NCBI GenBank assembly: GCA_003856375.1
Contig: CP034120.1
Span: forward strand, 3,963,501-4,027,500
Direction of reading: 5' to 3'
DNA from: Glaciecola amylolytica
GTDB lineage: Bacteria; Bacteroidota; Bacteroidia; Flavobacteriales_D; Crocinitomicaceae
DNA length: 64,000 nucleotides
Below, one piece after another: positions 44,177 through 53,185 of the stretch. The notes under the pieces were generated by a model that saw only the letters and a program-made list of their open reading frames with translations, ran no database searches and was not told the DNA's origin. Within the stretch, counting starts at the first letter, position 1. Each line of letters begins with the position of its first letter. The position numbers and the translations under genes were made by a program.

Positions 44177-45281
44177 ACAAATTCATATCGTCTCCTTTGA
44201 TGTTCCGTTTCCTCCGGATTATGGCGGTGTTCTGGATGTTTATCTTCGTGCAAAAGCATTAAAACAATCCGGCTATTATGTCATTCTTCACTGTTATGAA
44301 TACGGCCGCGGAAGATCTCATGATTTCTCACAAATTGCGGATGAAATTCATTATTATGATCGGAAAACAGGTTTGAAATCCTTGCTTTTCCGATTGCCAT
44401 ACATTGTAAAAAGCAGGAATTCTTCTGAACTTTTGGGCAGACTTCTTGCAGATAGCGCGCCAATTCTTTTGGAAGGTCAGCACAATACATTTTGGGCGGG
44501 CGAATTGCAGAAACACAAGCGCAGCTTTGCAATCAGAATGCACAATATCGAATGGCAGTATTATGCTGATTTGGCCAAAAGTTCCAAAACTTATTCCGAG
44601 CGTTTGTTCTTCGGAATGGAGGCACGAAAACTCAAAAGACAGGAACTGACATTAAAGAAAATTCCGGTTCTGTGCATTTCTGAAAGTGATCGGCAGTATT
44701 ATGATCAACTCGGTTTTCATGCAGTTTATTTGCCCGTAACCATTGATTCCGATTTGGTTCTTGAGCCGGTCGAAGGTGAACGATTCGCCTTGTTTCACGG
44801 AAATTTATCTGTAGCAGAAAACCTGGAAGCTATTCAGAGACTCATTACAGAAAACAGACAAAACCCCCTGGGAATTCCTGTTGTGATTGCCGGGAAAAAT
44901 CCGGGCAAACAGCTTGTTTCAAAAATAGAGAACGAGGGGTGGAAATGCATTGCAAACCCCAGTGATTCCGAAATGAACGATTTGCTTCGCAGCTGCTCTG
45001 TTCACTTGTTGATCGGCTTCAAATCCGCAGGAATAAAACTGAAAGTAATTCGTGCTTTGTTGAGCGGAAAACCCTGTATTGCTACCGAAGAAATGCTCGG
45101 AAATCAGACTTTTGAAAAATACTGTGAGCTTTGGAATCCGACATTTCCATTGGCTGAAAAAATAGAACATCTTCCTATTCCGGATGAACAAGAGATTCGG
45201 AAGCGAGTGAATGAGCTTGAAGCAGCATTCGGGATTGAAAAACTGGAAGCGGCTTTCCGTGAAATTGGCTTATCACAATAG
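44169..45281 (+). CDS. glycosyltransferase, GT4-like
   Basis: A 370-residue GT-B fold protein. It starts MSKQIHIVSFDVPFPPDYGG, a common first strand and glycine loop of these enzymes (the ATG at 44148 would lie further inside the upstream gene). The second domain has RFALFHGNLSVAENLEAIQR, VVIAGKNPGK and the late IKLKVIRALLSGKPCIATEE nucleotide-sugar-binding loop. It overlaps the preceding glycosyltransferase by 8 bp, so the two are translated together. The sugar and acceptor are unknown; they may modify cell-surface glycans or T9SS cargo anchors. Confidence 0.88.
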   Translation: MSKQIHIVSFDVPFPPDYGGVLDVYLRAKALKQSGYYVILHCYEYGRGRSHDFSQIADEIHYYDRKTGLKSLLFRLPYIVKSRNSSELLGRLLADSAPILLEGQHNTFWAGELQKHKRSFAIRMHNIEWQYYADLAKSSKTYSERLFFGMEARKLKRQELTLKKIPVLCISESDRQYYDQLGFHAVYLPVTIDSDLVLEPVEGERFALFHGNLSVAENLEAIQRLITENRQNPLGIPVVIAGKNPGKQLVSKIENEGWKCIANPSDSEMNDLLRSCSVHLLIGFKSAGIKLKVIRALLSGKPCIATEEMLGNQTFEKYCELWNPTFPLAEKIEHLPIPDEQEIRKRVNELEAAFGIEKLEAAFREIGLSQ

Positions 45282-45308
45282 TGCAGGAGATTTCCCAAAT
45301 TCCCCATT

Positions 45309-45322
45309 TCCCAATATTGGGA
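45309..45322. repeat. 14-bp perfect palindrome TCCCAATATTGGGA
   Basis: Lies between the convergent glycosyltransferase and ftsE genes. No T-run follows on either strand, so it is not a standard terminator; a weak hairpin or protein-binding site is possible. Confidence 0.5.
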
Positions 45323-45356
45323 CGAGGCTAGAAATCAATGAGTTACAAACAAATAA

Positions 45357-46109
45357 CTAATCAAACAAAGGTTGGAACGGATCAAAACGGTGCATCGTAT
45401 CCAAGGTTTTCAGCTCCCGGTTTTCAACTTTGAAAACCTTTCCAGGAAACTTTTCGATTAATGACATATCGTGTGTTGCCATAATCACCGCAGCTTTCTC
45501 TTCTTTGGCAACTGCTATGATCAGATGCATGATCTCTGTAGACGTTTCAGGGTCCAGATTTCCGGTTGGCTCATCGGCAATAATCACTTTCGGATGATTG
45601 ATCAAAGCACGCGCAATCGCAACACGTTGCTGCTCGCCTCCCGATAAACGGTGCGGCTGCACACCTTCCTTTCCTTCCAATCCGACCATCGACAAAACGG
45701 TGCTGATCCGCTGATCCATTTCGCGTTTGTCTTTCCAGCCGGTTGCTTTCATTACGAAACGCAAATTGTCCGCAATCGAACGATCCGACAACAATTGGAA
45801 ATCCTGAAACACAACTCCCAACTTGCGGCGAAGTCCCGGAATTTGTTTCTTGGAAAGCGATTTCAGGTCAAAATCAACAGCAGATCCCAAGCCATCGCTC
45901 AATTCCAATTCTCCGTAAAGCACTTTCAACAAACTGCTTTTTCCCGAACCGGTTTTCCCGATCAAAAAAACCAATTCATCCCGTTCTACCTCGAAATTGA
46001 TGTTTTCAAGAACCGTTTGACCCAATTGGTCAATTCGTCCGTTTTGAATGCGAATAACTTTCTCCACCTCTTTGAGTTTATAGTTGTAAATTTCAGGATT
46101 CCAATCCAT
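45357..46109 (-). CDS. ftsE: cell-division ABC ATPase FtsE-like
   Basis: A 250-residue ABC ATPase. Walker A GKTGSGKSS, signature [15 protein letters not shown], Walker [13 protein letters not shown] and switch His in ATHDMSL. The string LIGKTGSGKSSLLKVLYGEL, FDLKSLSKKQIPGLRRKLGV and VFQDFQLLSDRSIADNLRFV is the form found in Flavobacteriia FtsE, which with the membrane protein FtsX controls septal peptidoglycan hydrolysis. No ftsX is adjacent. It could also be a LolD/MacB-type ATPase, but the first ~20 residues and the FQDF region favour FtsE. The start at 46109 has an imperfect -7-like box 6 nt upstream; a shorter start near VIRIQNGR is possible. Confidence 0.82.
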   Translation of the reverse strand: MDWNPEIYNYKLKEVEKVIRIQNGRIDQLGQTVLENINFEVERDELVFLIGKTGSGKSSLLKVLYGELELSDGLGSAVDFDLKSLSKKQIPGLRRKLGVVFQDFQLLSDRSIADNLRFVMKATGWKDKREMDQRISTVLSMVGLEGKEGVQPHRLSGGEQQRVAIARALINHPKVIIADEPTGNLDPETSTEIMHLIIAVAKEEKAAVIMATHDMSLIEKFPGKVFKVENRELKTLDTMHRFDPFQPLFD

Positions 46110-46223
46110 GAAATCAAAGTGTAACGAGATTTTATCTTAACACTTATACGTTTAAAACTTTTAAACGCGCTTCCCCTATCTCCCTCAGGTACTGCTTAAT
46201 TTTACTATCTTAAAATAGTTGTA

Positions 46224-49200
46224 ATGCGTTTTATTTTTTTCATTCTTTTACTCGTTGCAAGCTCTTCTGCATGGTCCCAGGCAAGTGAGAAGTACCATTC
46301 TCCTCTAAGCGGATTTTATCGGGCAGAAGATTTGTTTGAGAAAGAACAATACAGTGCCGCACGCAAGGAATTCCGTCTTTTTATCACTGATTACAAGGGT
46401 TCAAAGAACGATTCATACTATATCAAAGCGCTTTATTACGAAGGATTATCCGCATTGGAATTGTTCAATAATGACGCTATTGACCTGCTGGAAAGCTTCA
46501 ATCGGGAATACCCGGAAAGCATTTACAGAAGCAATATTCTTTTCCAGATCGGACGTTATTACTACCAAAAGAAAGATTACAAAAGATCCATTCAATATTT
46601 CAAACAGCTCAACAGGTCTTCCGTTGATAAGGAAAATCAGGAAGAATACTACTTCAAACTGGGTTACGCTTATTTCGATGAGAAAAACTATCCCGAATCC
46701 AAGATGGCGTTCTTCGAAGTCAAAGATTCAAGCAGTCAGTACGGTGCACCGAGTTTGTACTACTACTCGCACATTTGCTATCTGGACAGTTCTTACCAAA
46801 CAGCTTTGGAAGGATTTGAAAAATTATTGATCGACAACCGTTTCAACCGCGTTGTTCCGTATTACATCACGCAGATCTATTACATTCAGCACAAGTATCA
46901 GGAAGTTGTTGATTTCGCGCCAAGCAAGGTAGACAGCCTGAAACCGGCAGAACAAGTTGAGATCAGTCATATTATCGGAGACAGTTATTTCCATCTCGAA
47001 AAATACGACGAGGCTCTGCCTTACCTGGAACTCTACAATTCCAAGTCGAATACCACACGCGATGACGACTATGCATTGGCACTGGCTTATTCCAGAACTT
47101 CCAATTGCACCAAAGCTGTGAAATACTTCGATCGTGTAGCACGCGAAAAAGACGTACTCGGTCAGATTGCACTTTACCATGCAGGTGAATGTTATACCAA
47201 CATGGGCGAACTCGTTTATGCACGAACAGCTTTTGAAGCAGCCAGTGAACTGGATTTGGACAAAATGATTCAGGAAGATGCGCTTTACAACTACGCTTTG
47301 TTGTCCTACAAACTGGATATGAATGCCTATGATGAAGCCGTTGAAGCATTCAAGTTGTATTTGGAAAAATACCCGGATTCCAAACGGAAACCTGTGATTT
47401 ATCAATATTTGGTAAACGTTTACACTTCGACCAAAAACTACCAGAAAGCTTTGGAGTCTTTGGATCAATTAACCAACAAGGACATCAAGTTAAAGTCTGC
47501 GTACCAATTGATCGCATTTAACCGCGGAGTGGAATTGTTCCAGAAATCAGAATACAAAAATGCCATCGGCGCTTTCGAATTGGTAGGCAAATATCCGATC
47601 AGTCCGGAAGTAAGCGCGAAAGCGACGTATTGGAGTGCAGACGCGGAATTCTATCTGAAAAACTATTCCGAGGCGGTTAAAAAATATACGCAGTTCATGA
47701 GTATGTCCGGTTCTCAGTCGAGCGGATTGCGAAACGATGCACTTTACAACAAAGGGTATGCTTATCTGGCATTGAAAGATTATCGCAGCACTCAGGATGC
47801 ATTCAGAGAATATCTGAAACAACCAAACTTGACAGATCTGCATAAAAAAGCAGATGCGTATATGCGTTTGGCGGATGAATACTATCGAAATGCACTTGCT
47901 GATAATACAACCAATGCTGCTGCAATCGAAAATTACAAAGCTGCCTACGACCTGAAACAAGGATATGACGACCAGGCTTTGTACTACATGTCGCGTACCT
48001 ACGGTTTCATGGGGAAAAGAGATAATAAAATCCAAAGTCTGACGGATCTGATCAACAATTACCCGAAATCACGCTATGTGCAGCGTTCCATTGAAGAAAT
48101 TGCACGAACATATTTCGAAATGGAAAACCTGGATAAATCGGAACGTTATTACAAGCAAATCATTGCCGATTATCCGAGCAGTGCTTTCGTAAAAGAAGCG
48201 TACCATTATTTGGGAGATATTGCTTTCAAACGATCAAATTTCAATCAGGCTGAAACATACTACCTGAAAGTTCTGAACGAATTCAGCATCAACGACACAA
48301 TTTGTGAACGCGAAGTAAGTTCCCTTGCCGATGTTTACCGTGCGCAGCGATTACTGAACAAAATTGAAGCATTGGCAGGAAAATACAGTTGTGCCGATTC
48401 CATTGCAACACAAGTGGAAGACGAGTATTACCGACAAGGTTTTGATTTGTACGAGAAATCAGAGTGGAACGCTTCCATTACTGAATTCGACAAGTATCTG
48501 AATAAATATCCGAAAGGGAAATTCTACCGCGATGCGATGAATCAAAAAGCGGATGCATTGTATCGATTGAAGAAAGAATCCGATGCAATTTCGATTTATC
48601 AGATCACACTCGCGGGGCCGAATGACGATTACACCGAATTGGCTTCTGTGCGAACGGCCAAGTTCTTATTCAACGGAAATCAAAAAGAGGCGGCTCTTCC
48701 ATACTACAAACGCACGGAAGAAGTCAGCTCCAATCCGGAATACCTGAACAATGCGCGAATCGGATTGATGCGTTGTCATTTCCTGTTGGAAAACTATGCC
48801 AATGCAGTTGAATACGCTCAAAAAGTATTGAGTATCCAACAAACAACGCAATTGAAACTGGAAGCTGAATACATCAAAGGAATTTCACTTTCGAAAGAAA
48901 AACGTTATCCGGAAGCACAGCTTTCACTGGAATATGTAGTCAAAAATGCGACAACAATTTGGGCTGCAGAATCTAAATACACTCTGGCAGACAATGCTTT
49001 TGCGCAAGCAGATTATACCAAAACCGAGACTTTAATTCGTGAATTATTGAAAATGAAGCCGGGTTACGATTACTGGATTGCAAAAGGATTGATCCTTCAA
49101 ACGAAAGTATTGCTTCAGAAGAAAGATTTGTTCCAGGCTGAAAACACCATCAAGTCGGTACTTGATCATTATCCGGTAAAAGACGACGGTGTTCTGCAGG

Positions 49201-49310
49201 AAGCGGGCGAATTGTACGATGAAATTATGCAGTTGAAAACACAACCAAAAACTTTGACAAATCCGAGCGATCCTACGGTAATTGAAGTTGACGTAAAAAC
49301 AGGGAAATAA
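46224..49310 (+). CDS. large TPR protein, exported
   Basis: A 1028-residue protein with signal peptide MRFIFFILLLVASSSAWS and then more than 20 tetratricopeptide-like units through to the end (e.g. YFKLGYAYFDEKNYPESKMA, LADEYYRNALADNT, YKQIIADYPSSAFVKEAYHY). The 'YP(D/E)S' spacing between helices is that of BamD/YbgF-type periplasmic TPRs. It must be a long superhelical periplasmic or outer-membrane-associated scaffold. Its stop codon overlaps the start of the next gene (TAATG), so the two are translationally coupled, and the partner is a beta-barrel. I read this as an envelope scaffold working with that barrel; the process is unknown. Confidence 0.85.
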   Translation: MRFIFFILLLVASSSAWSQASEKYHSPLSGFYRAEDLFEKEQYSAARKEFRLFITDYKGSKNDSYYIKALYYEGLSALELFNNDAIDLLESFNREYPESIYRSNILFQIGRYYYQKKDYKRSIQYFKQLNRSSVDKENQEEYYFKLGYAYFDEKNYPESKMAFFEVKDSSSQYGAPSLYYYSHICYLDSSYQTALEGFEKLLIDNRFNRVVPYYITQIYYIQHKYQEVVDFAPSKVDSLKPAEQVEISHIIGDSYFHLEKYDEALPYLELYNSKSNTTRDDDYALALAYSRTSNCTKAVKYFDRVAREKDVLGQIALYHAGECYTNMGELVYARTAFEAASELDLDKMIQEDALYNYALLSYKLDMNAYDEAVEAFKLYLEKYPDSKRKPVIYQYLVNVYTSTKNYQKALESLDQLTNKDIKLKSAYQLIAFNRGVELFQKSEYKNAIGAFELVGKYPISPEVSAKATYWSADAEFYLKNYSEAVKKYTQFMSMSGSQSSGLRNDALYNKGYAYLALKDYRSTQDAFREYLKQPNLTDLHKKADAYMRLADEYYRNALADNTTNAAAIENYKAAYDLKQGYDDQALYYMSRTYGFMGKRDNKIQSLTDLINNYPKSRYVQRSIEEIARTYFEMENLDKSERYYKQIIADYPSSAFVKEAYHYLGDIAFKRSNFNQAETYYLKVLNEFSINDTICEREVSSLADVYRAQRLLNKIEALAGKYSCADSIATQVEDEYYRQGFDLYEKSEWNASITEFDKYLNKYPKGKFYRDAMNQKADALYRLKKESDAISIYQITLAGPNDDYTELASVRTAKFLFNGNQKEAALPYYKRTEEVSSNPEYLNNARIGLMRCHFLLENYANAVEYAQKVLSIQQTTQLKLEAEYIKGISLSKEKRYPEAQLSLEYVVKNATTIWAAESKYTLADNAFAQADYTKTETLIRELLKMKPGYDYWIAKGLILQTKVLLQKKDLFQAENTIKSVLDHYPVKDDGVLQEAGELYDEIMQLKTQPKTLTNPSDPTVIEVDVKTGK

Positions 49311-51025
49311 TGAAGAGAAGTAAAAACTGTTTCACACTCATAGGTGCTTGCTTAATCGGTTCAACTGTTTTCGGTCAAGGTAACGTGGTAGATATTATCA
49401 CTACGGGCGACCGTTCTATTGAGATTGCACATCGTCTGAATTCACAACCAAAAATTCTGGATACTGTTTTCCCGACTCCAACAACTTCTTTCCCTTTGCT
49501 TTCGATCAATTACGAACCAACGTTCGAAATTCCGAAAATCGAACCGGCAAAAGTGAATTTACAACAGAAATTACCACAACTGTATAACGGCTATGCCCGC
49601 ATCGGGATTGGTTCTTTACTCATGCCTCTGGCTGAATTGTACTATAACAACGGCCGAAGCAGAAAATTGAATTACGGTGGTCATTTGCACCATTTGAGTT
49701 CTTTCGGTAAAATGAGAAACGTGGCGCCAGCAAATTTCGACCGCACAAACGTGAGAGGTTTTGTGGGTGTAAACGAAAAGAAATACAGCTGGGATGCTGA
49801 ATCTTATTACAGAAATCAAGGTTTGCATTTTTACGGGTTCCCGAATCAAGACGCAGACAAAGACAGTATTGCACAACGTTTCAATACTTTCGGTTTAAAA
49901 GGTGGATTTCATTCGCACGCAAATGATAGTTTAGGTCTTAACTGGAAAGTGGGATTGGAATACCGTCATTTCAACGACAAGAAATCCAAAGCGGATTCAT
50001 TGAAAAATTGGAATGCCCGCGAAAATTTCTTTGCAATCCGCACAGGAGCTGAGTACAAATGGGGAACTGAAATTTTCGCTGCCGATCTGGACATCATGCA
50101 CAACTCCTACAAATTCGGTGTTATGAATGATACCGTCGGAACTTCTTTGATTGGTTTGGAGAATAAAAACACGATCATCAGCTTGCGCCCAAGTATCAGC
50201 ACTTACTCCAAAAACAGAAAGTTAAAAGCGAAGGTCGGAGTGGATCTAACAGCAAGTCTCGGTCCGAAAAACAAAGTGTATCTCTACCCGATTGCCGAAG
50301 TGAAATATTCGCTCTTCAATGACATTTTGATTCCGTATGCAGGAGTAACCGGAGGTTTGACTCAGCAATCTTTCAAACGATTGACTGACGACAATGAGTT
50401 CATCCTTTCCAATGTTTCTTTGCAAAACGAACACAAAGCTGCGGACGGATTTATAGGAATCAAAGGAACGCTGTCCAAAAGAATCGGATTCAATGTTTTT
50501 GCAAGTTTCTCTCACGTGAAAAACAAAGCTTTGTTTGTGACCGACACCGTGTACTCCGGAAGAAACCGCTTCAATGTGATTTACGATACAATGAACATTA
50601 CCAAATTGGAAGGTTCGATCTACTATCAGTTGAAAGAAAAGGTAAAAATCGACGTAATCGGAAGATACTATTCGTACAACTCGCGAAACAACATTTTTGC
50701 ATGGAACCTGCCTCAATTCCAAATGGTTTTGAGAGGAACGTACAACTTGTATGACAAGTTCATTCTTACCGTTGATGTCAACCTCGAAGGAGGACGACGG
50801 GCTCAGGTTTTTGCTGCCGGAGAAGATGTCCTGGAAGAGAACAATCAATATGCTTTGAAGCTAGGTTTCCTTGCTGATGCAAACATCGGATTGGAATACC
50901 GTTACAATAAGCGTGTATCCGGATTTGTGAACCTGAACAACGTTGCTGCTCAGCGCTACAGACGTTGGTACAATTATCCTACGCAAGGGTTTCAGGCGAT
51001 GGTTGGTGTGACGATCCGATTCTGA
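49310..51025 (+). CDS. outer-membrane beta-barrel protein
   Basis: A 571-residue protein with an N-terminal signal (MKRSKNCFTLIGACLIGSTVFG) and long amphipathic beta strands with many aromatic and Gly residues, ending RWYNYPTQGFQAMVGVTIRF with the C-terminal Phe typical of outer-membrane proteins. The strands (GYARIGIGSLLMPLAELYYN, LNWKVGLEYRHFNDKK, INVFASFSHVKNKALF-like elements) resemble the barrel of TonB-dependent receptors, but there is no plug domain and the size is smaller. It is coupled to the TPR protein through a TAATG overlap, so the two likely form a complex. Confidence 0.82.
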   Translation: MKRSKNCFTLIGACLIGSTVFGQGNVVDIITTGDRSIEIAHRLNSQPKILDTVFPTPTTSFPLLSINYEPTFEIPKIEPAKVNLQQKLPQLYNGYARIGIGSLLMPLAELYYNNGRSRKLNYGGHLHHLSSFGKMRNVAPANFDRTNVRGFVGVNEKKYSWDAESYYRNQGLHFYGFPNQDADKDSIAQRFNTFGLKGGFHSHANDSLGLNWKVGLEYRHFNDKKSKADSLKNWNARENFFAIRTGAEYKWGTEIFAADLDIMHNSYKFGVMNDTVGTSLIGLENKNTIISLRPSISTYSKNRKLKAKVGVDLTASLGPKNKVYLYPIAEVKYSLFNDILIPYAGVTGGLTQQSFKRLTDDNEFILSNVSLQNEHKAADGFIGIKGTLSKRIGFNVFASFSHVKNKALFVTDTVYSGRNRFNVIYDTMNITKLEGSIYYQLKEKVKIDVIGRYYSYNSRNNIFAWNLPQFQMVLRGTYNLYDKFILTVDVNLEGGRRAQVFAAGEDVLEENNQYALKLGFLADANIGLEYRYNKRVSGFVNLNNVAAQRYRRWYNYPTQGFQAMVGVTIRF

Positions 51026-51138
51026 GGAATTACAAAGAATCTCTCTCAAAAAGACGGATAGACATCCATCCATTTATCCGGTGGTATCAAGGGATTCCGG
51101 TTCATTCGGAAGATTTGCTTTCATTTACCTGAATTTCA

Positions 51139-51146
51139 TACCTTTG
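51139..51146 (+). promoter_or_regulatory. -7 promoter box of the lipoprotein gene at 51151
   Basis: TACCTTTG with its G 5 nt before the ATG: leaderless geometry. Confidence 0.5.
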
Positions 51147-51150
51147 GATC

Positions 51151-51564
51151 ATGAAAAAGCTGTTTCCACTCATTGCACTCACATTGGTTCTTTTCTCGTG
51201 TAAAGATCCCGGAGTGAAATACAATCAGGTGATTCAAAACGATTCGGACTACGATGTTTGGGTGAAGGTTTACAACCGGAGCGATTCGGCTGCAACGGTT
51301 TTCTTTACTGCCGACAGTTTCTTTGTAGGGAAAAAAAGCGAAACAATTATTCTGGAACGAAACGGACATAAAAACATGTCTCAGTTCGATCCCTGCAAAA
51401 TGTATCTGGATTCGATCACGGTATCCATTGTCGACACAACCTTGATGCTGAACAAAGATCTGAACAGTTCTTCCAACTACATTTTCACCGAAGTGGAAAA
51501 AAACAAAAAAGGAGGAGGAACCTGTGAATGCCGCACTTCCTTTAAAAACAGCGATATCAATTAA
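51151..51564 (+). CDS. small lipoprotein
   Basis: A 137-residue lipoprotein: signal MKKLFPLIALTLVLFSC (Cys17, lipobox LFSC), then KDPGVKYNQVIQNDSDYDVW and a beta-rich part (VKVYNRSDSAATVFFTADSF), ending with a Cys pair (GGGTCECRTSF). No family recognised. The -7 box at 51139-51146 predicts a leaderless transcript. Its stop codon overlaps that of the convergent HxlR gene by 4 bp. Confidence 0.72.
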   Translation: MKKLFPLIALTLVLFSCKDPGVKYNQVIQNDSDYDVWVKVYNRSDSAATVFFTADSFFVGKKSETIILERNGHKNMSQFDPCKMYLDSITVSIVDTTLMLNKDLNSSSNYIFTEVEKNKKGGGTCECRTSFKNSDIN

Positions 51565-51929
51565 TTCTGATTGCTGAACAAATGCTTCCGGTGATTACTT
51601 CCCCAGGCAGCCAACTCAGCAATAATCGGTTCTAAGGTCAAACCGTAAGGAGTGATCTTGTATTCAACTGTAATTGGTTTCGTATCACACACCGTGCGCG
51701 TTATCAACTGATTGATTTCCAATTCCTGCAATTCTTTCGAAAGCATTTTCGCTCCGATTCCGGGAATATTTCGCTTCAACTCCATAAACTTCATCGAGTT
51801 TTCGAATACCAAAGTTCCGATGATCTGAATTTTCCATTTACCGGAAAGCAATTCTACGGTATCTCTGATGGCCAACATTCTGCCTGCGCAAGCTGCCGGC
51901 TCGTGAATCATTTTCTTTTTCATTACCAT
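51561..51929 (-). CDS. HxlR family transcriptional regulator
   Basis: A 122-residue winged-helix regulator. The N-terminal Cys (EPAACAGRMLAIRDTVELLS) is in the position used for redox or electrophile sensing in HxlR/YodB-like proteins. The core GKWKIQIIGTLVFENSMKFM, IPGIGAKMLSKELQELEINQ and VEYKITPYGLTLEPII are classic for the family. I set the start at 51929 (MVMKKK): the longer frame to 52073 runs through the intergenic region, and a -7 box (TATTTTTG, 51934-51941) sits 5 nt before 51929. It is divergent from a DoxX-like membrane protein, its likely target, with a 16-bp palindrome between. Confidence 0.93.
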   Translation of the reverse strand: MVMKKKMIHEPAACAGRMLAIRDTVELLSGKWKIQIIGTLVFENSMKFMELKRNIPGIGAKMLSKELQELEINQLITRTVCDTKPITVEYKITPYGLTLEPIIAELAAWGSNHRKHLFSNQN

Positions 51930-51933
51930 AATG

Positions 51934-51941
51934 CAAAAATA
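51934..51941 (-). promoter_or_regulatory. -7 promoter box of the HxlR regulator
   Basis: TATTTTTG on the minus strand, 5 nt from the chosen start codon at 51929. Confidence 0.5.
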
Positions 51942-51978
51942 CGGCGTTAACCGACTGATTTTATAATGAGTTTCTTCG

Positions 51979-51994
51979 TGGAAACTAGTTTCCA
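51979..51994. promoter_or_regulatory. Candidate operator: 16-bp perfect palindrome
   Basis: TGGAAACTAGTTTCCA is its own reverse complement. It lies 50-65 bp from the HxlR start and ~60 bp from the DoxX start, in the only intergenic space of the divergent pair. HxlR dimers bind palindromes in such spaces, so this is the best operator candidate. Confidence 0.6.
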
Positions 51995-52031
51995 AAAGGA
52001 AATATAAGTAAAAAATAAACTTATTATCAGA

Positions 52032-52039
52032 TAGCTTTG
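52032..52039 (+). promoter_or_regulatory. -7 promoter box of the DoxX-like gene
   Basis: TAGCTTTG, exact TAnnTTTG match, 18 nt before the ATG at 52057. No good -33 element is present, which fits a regulated promoter. Confidence 0.5.
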
Positions 52040-52056
52040 TCAAAAAATTCAAACAC

Positions 52057-52425
52057 ATGAAAAAGAACACCATTATCTATTGGACGACAACCAGCTTATT
52101 TTCAGCCATGATGTTATTCTCAGCGTCCATGTATTTCACTTCTCCGGAAGTTCAGTCAAATTTTACCAAAATGGGTTTCCACGATGCTTTCCGCATTGAG
52201 TTGGGATTGGCAAAAATCCTCGGAGCGCTCGTTTTACTGATTCCGTTTTTTAAAGGTTCTGTAAAAGAATGGGCTTACGCAGGTTTCGGAATTACTTTGA
52301 TTTCAGCAAGTATTCTCCACGCTTCAAATGGCGACCCCGTTTCGATGATCGTTTCTCCGATCGTGTTTTTGGGAATTCTTGCTGCTTCTCATATTTTCTG
52401 GAAAAAACGTATGCAAGTGGCATAA
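52057..52425 (+). CDS. DoxX-like membrane protein
   Basis: A 122-residue inner-membrane protein with four hydrophobic segments (TTTSLFSAMMLFSASMYF, IELGLAKILGALVLLIPFF, WAYAGFGITLISASILHA, MIVSPIVFLGILAASHIFWK). The ELGLAKILGALVLL helix is the signature of the DoxX-like family, whose members are linked to quinol/thiol redox chemistry in some species. It is transcribed divergently from the HxlR regulator, a very common arrangement in which the regulator controls the membrane protein in response to reactive or electrophilic compounds. Confidence 0.85.
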   Translation: MKKNTIIYWTTTSLFSAMMLFSASMYFTSPEVQSNFTKMGFHDAFRIELGLAKILGALVLLIPFFKGSVKEWAYAGFGITLISASILHASNGDPVSMIVSPIVFLGILAASHIFWKKRMQVA

Positions 52426-52503
52426 AAGAAGGAATTGAAAATGTAAAATTGAGAATTGAAAAGGAGAAAAAACAGATTCAATCTTTTCAATTTTCAATTC
52501 ACA

Positions 52504-53184
52504 TTACATCCGGATAATTGCTCCGTCTTCCATTTCAATAATGCGGTGGGTTTTCCCTGCGAATTCATTGTCGTGGGTCACGATAAGAAGTGATTGACCG
52601 AATTCTTCTGCGAGTTCCTTGAAAATATCAAACACAATTTCCGTATTCTTTTTATCCAGGTTTCCGGTTGGCTCATCACCCATCACGATCAGCGGATTAT
52701 TGATCAGGGCTCGTGCAATCGCCACCCGTTGTTTTTGTCCGCCCGAAAGTTGATTGGGCATTTTCAATGCTTCATCCTGAATGCCTAAAATCCGGAGTTT
52801 TTCGTAAGCGTTGTGTTCCACTTCCGCCGAGCTGAGCTGATTCAGTTTCAAACCCGGAAGCATCACATTTTTCAGAACCGAAAACTCATTCAGCAAATAA
52901 TGGAATTGGAAAACGAAACCGATTTTCGCATTCCGGACGCGAGCCAGTTCTCCTTCTTTCTTTCCGCGCATAACTTGCCCGTCGATCAGCAAATCGCCCT
53001 GATAATCGGTATCCATCGTCGACAGAATATAGAGCAAAGTAGATTTTCCGCAACCCGATTTTCCGATAATTGAAGTAAACTCTCCCCGTTCGATCGTAAA
53101 ATTGATCTTTTTCAATACCTGAATATCGAAGGGATCGTGGAAGAATTTGGAAATCTCTTTTGCCTGCAGAACCATTGAACTCAT
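52504..53184 (-). CDS. ABC transporter ATP-binding protein (LolD/MacB type)
   Basis: A 226-residue ABC ATPase: Walker [11 protein letters not shown]-loop QFHYLLNEF, signature [15 protein letters not shown], Walker [14 protein letters not shown] and switch His in IVTHDNEF. This is the 'MacB/LolD' subgroup that drives mechanotransmission across the periplasm rather than substrate import. It is the last gene of a tripartite operon: adaptor, permease, ATPase (1-bp gap from the permease). Confidence 0.95.
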   Translation of the reverse strand: MSSMVLQAKEISKFFHDPFDIQVLKKINFTIERGEFTSIIGKSGCGKSTLLYILSTMDTDYQGDLLIDGQVMRGKKEGELARVRNAKIGFVFQFHYLLNEFSVLKNVMLPGLKLNQLSSAEVEHNAYEKLRILGIQDEALKMPNQLSGGQKQRVAIARALINNPLIVMGDEPTGNLDKKNTEIVFDIFKELAEEFGQSLLIVTHDNEFAGKTHRIIEMEDGAIIRM

Positions 53185-53185
53185 C

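Noticed and set aside
45309-45322. Terminator at the 14-bp palindrome between the convergent glycosyltransferase and ftsE genes
   Set aside because: Neither strand has a T-run after the hairpin and the stem is only 5-7 bp with almost no loop.
46824-47468. 214-residue minus-strand frame inside the TPR gene
   Set aside because: Shadow of a highly repetitive coding sequence; Val/Ile/Phe-rich without motifs.
51930-52073. 48-residue N-terminal extension of the HxlR regulator
   Set aside because: It crosses the divergent promoter region and the palindrome; family length and the -7 box support the start at 51929.
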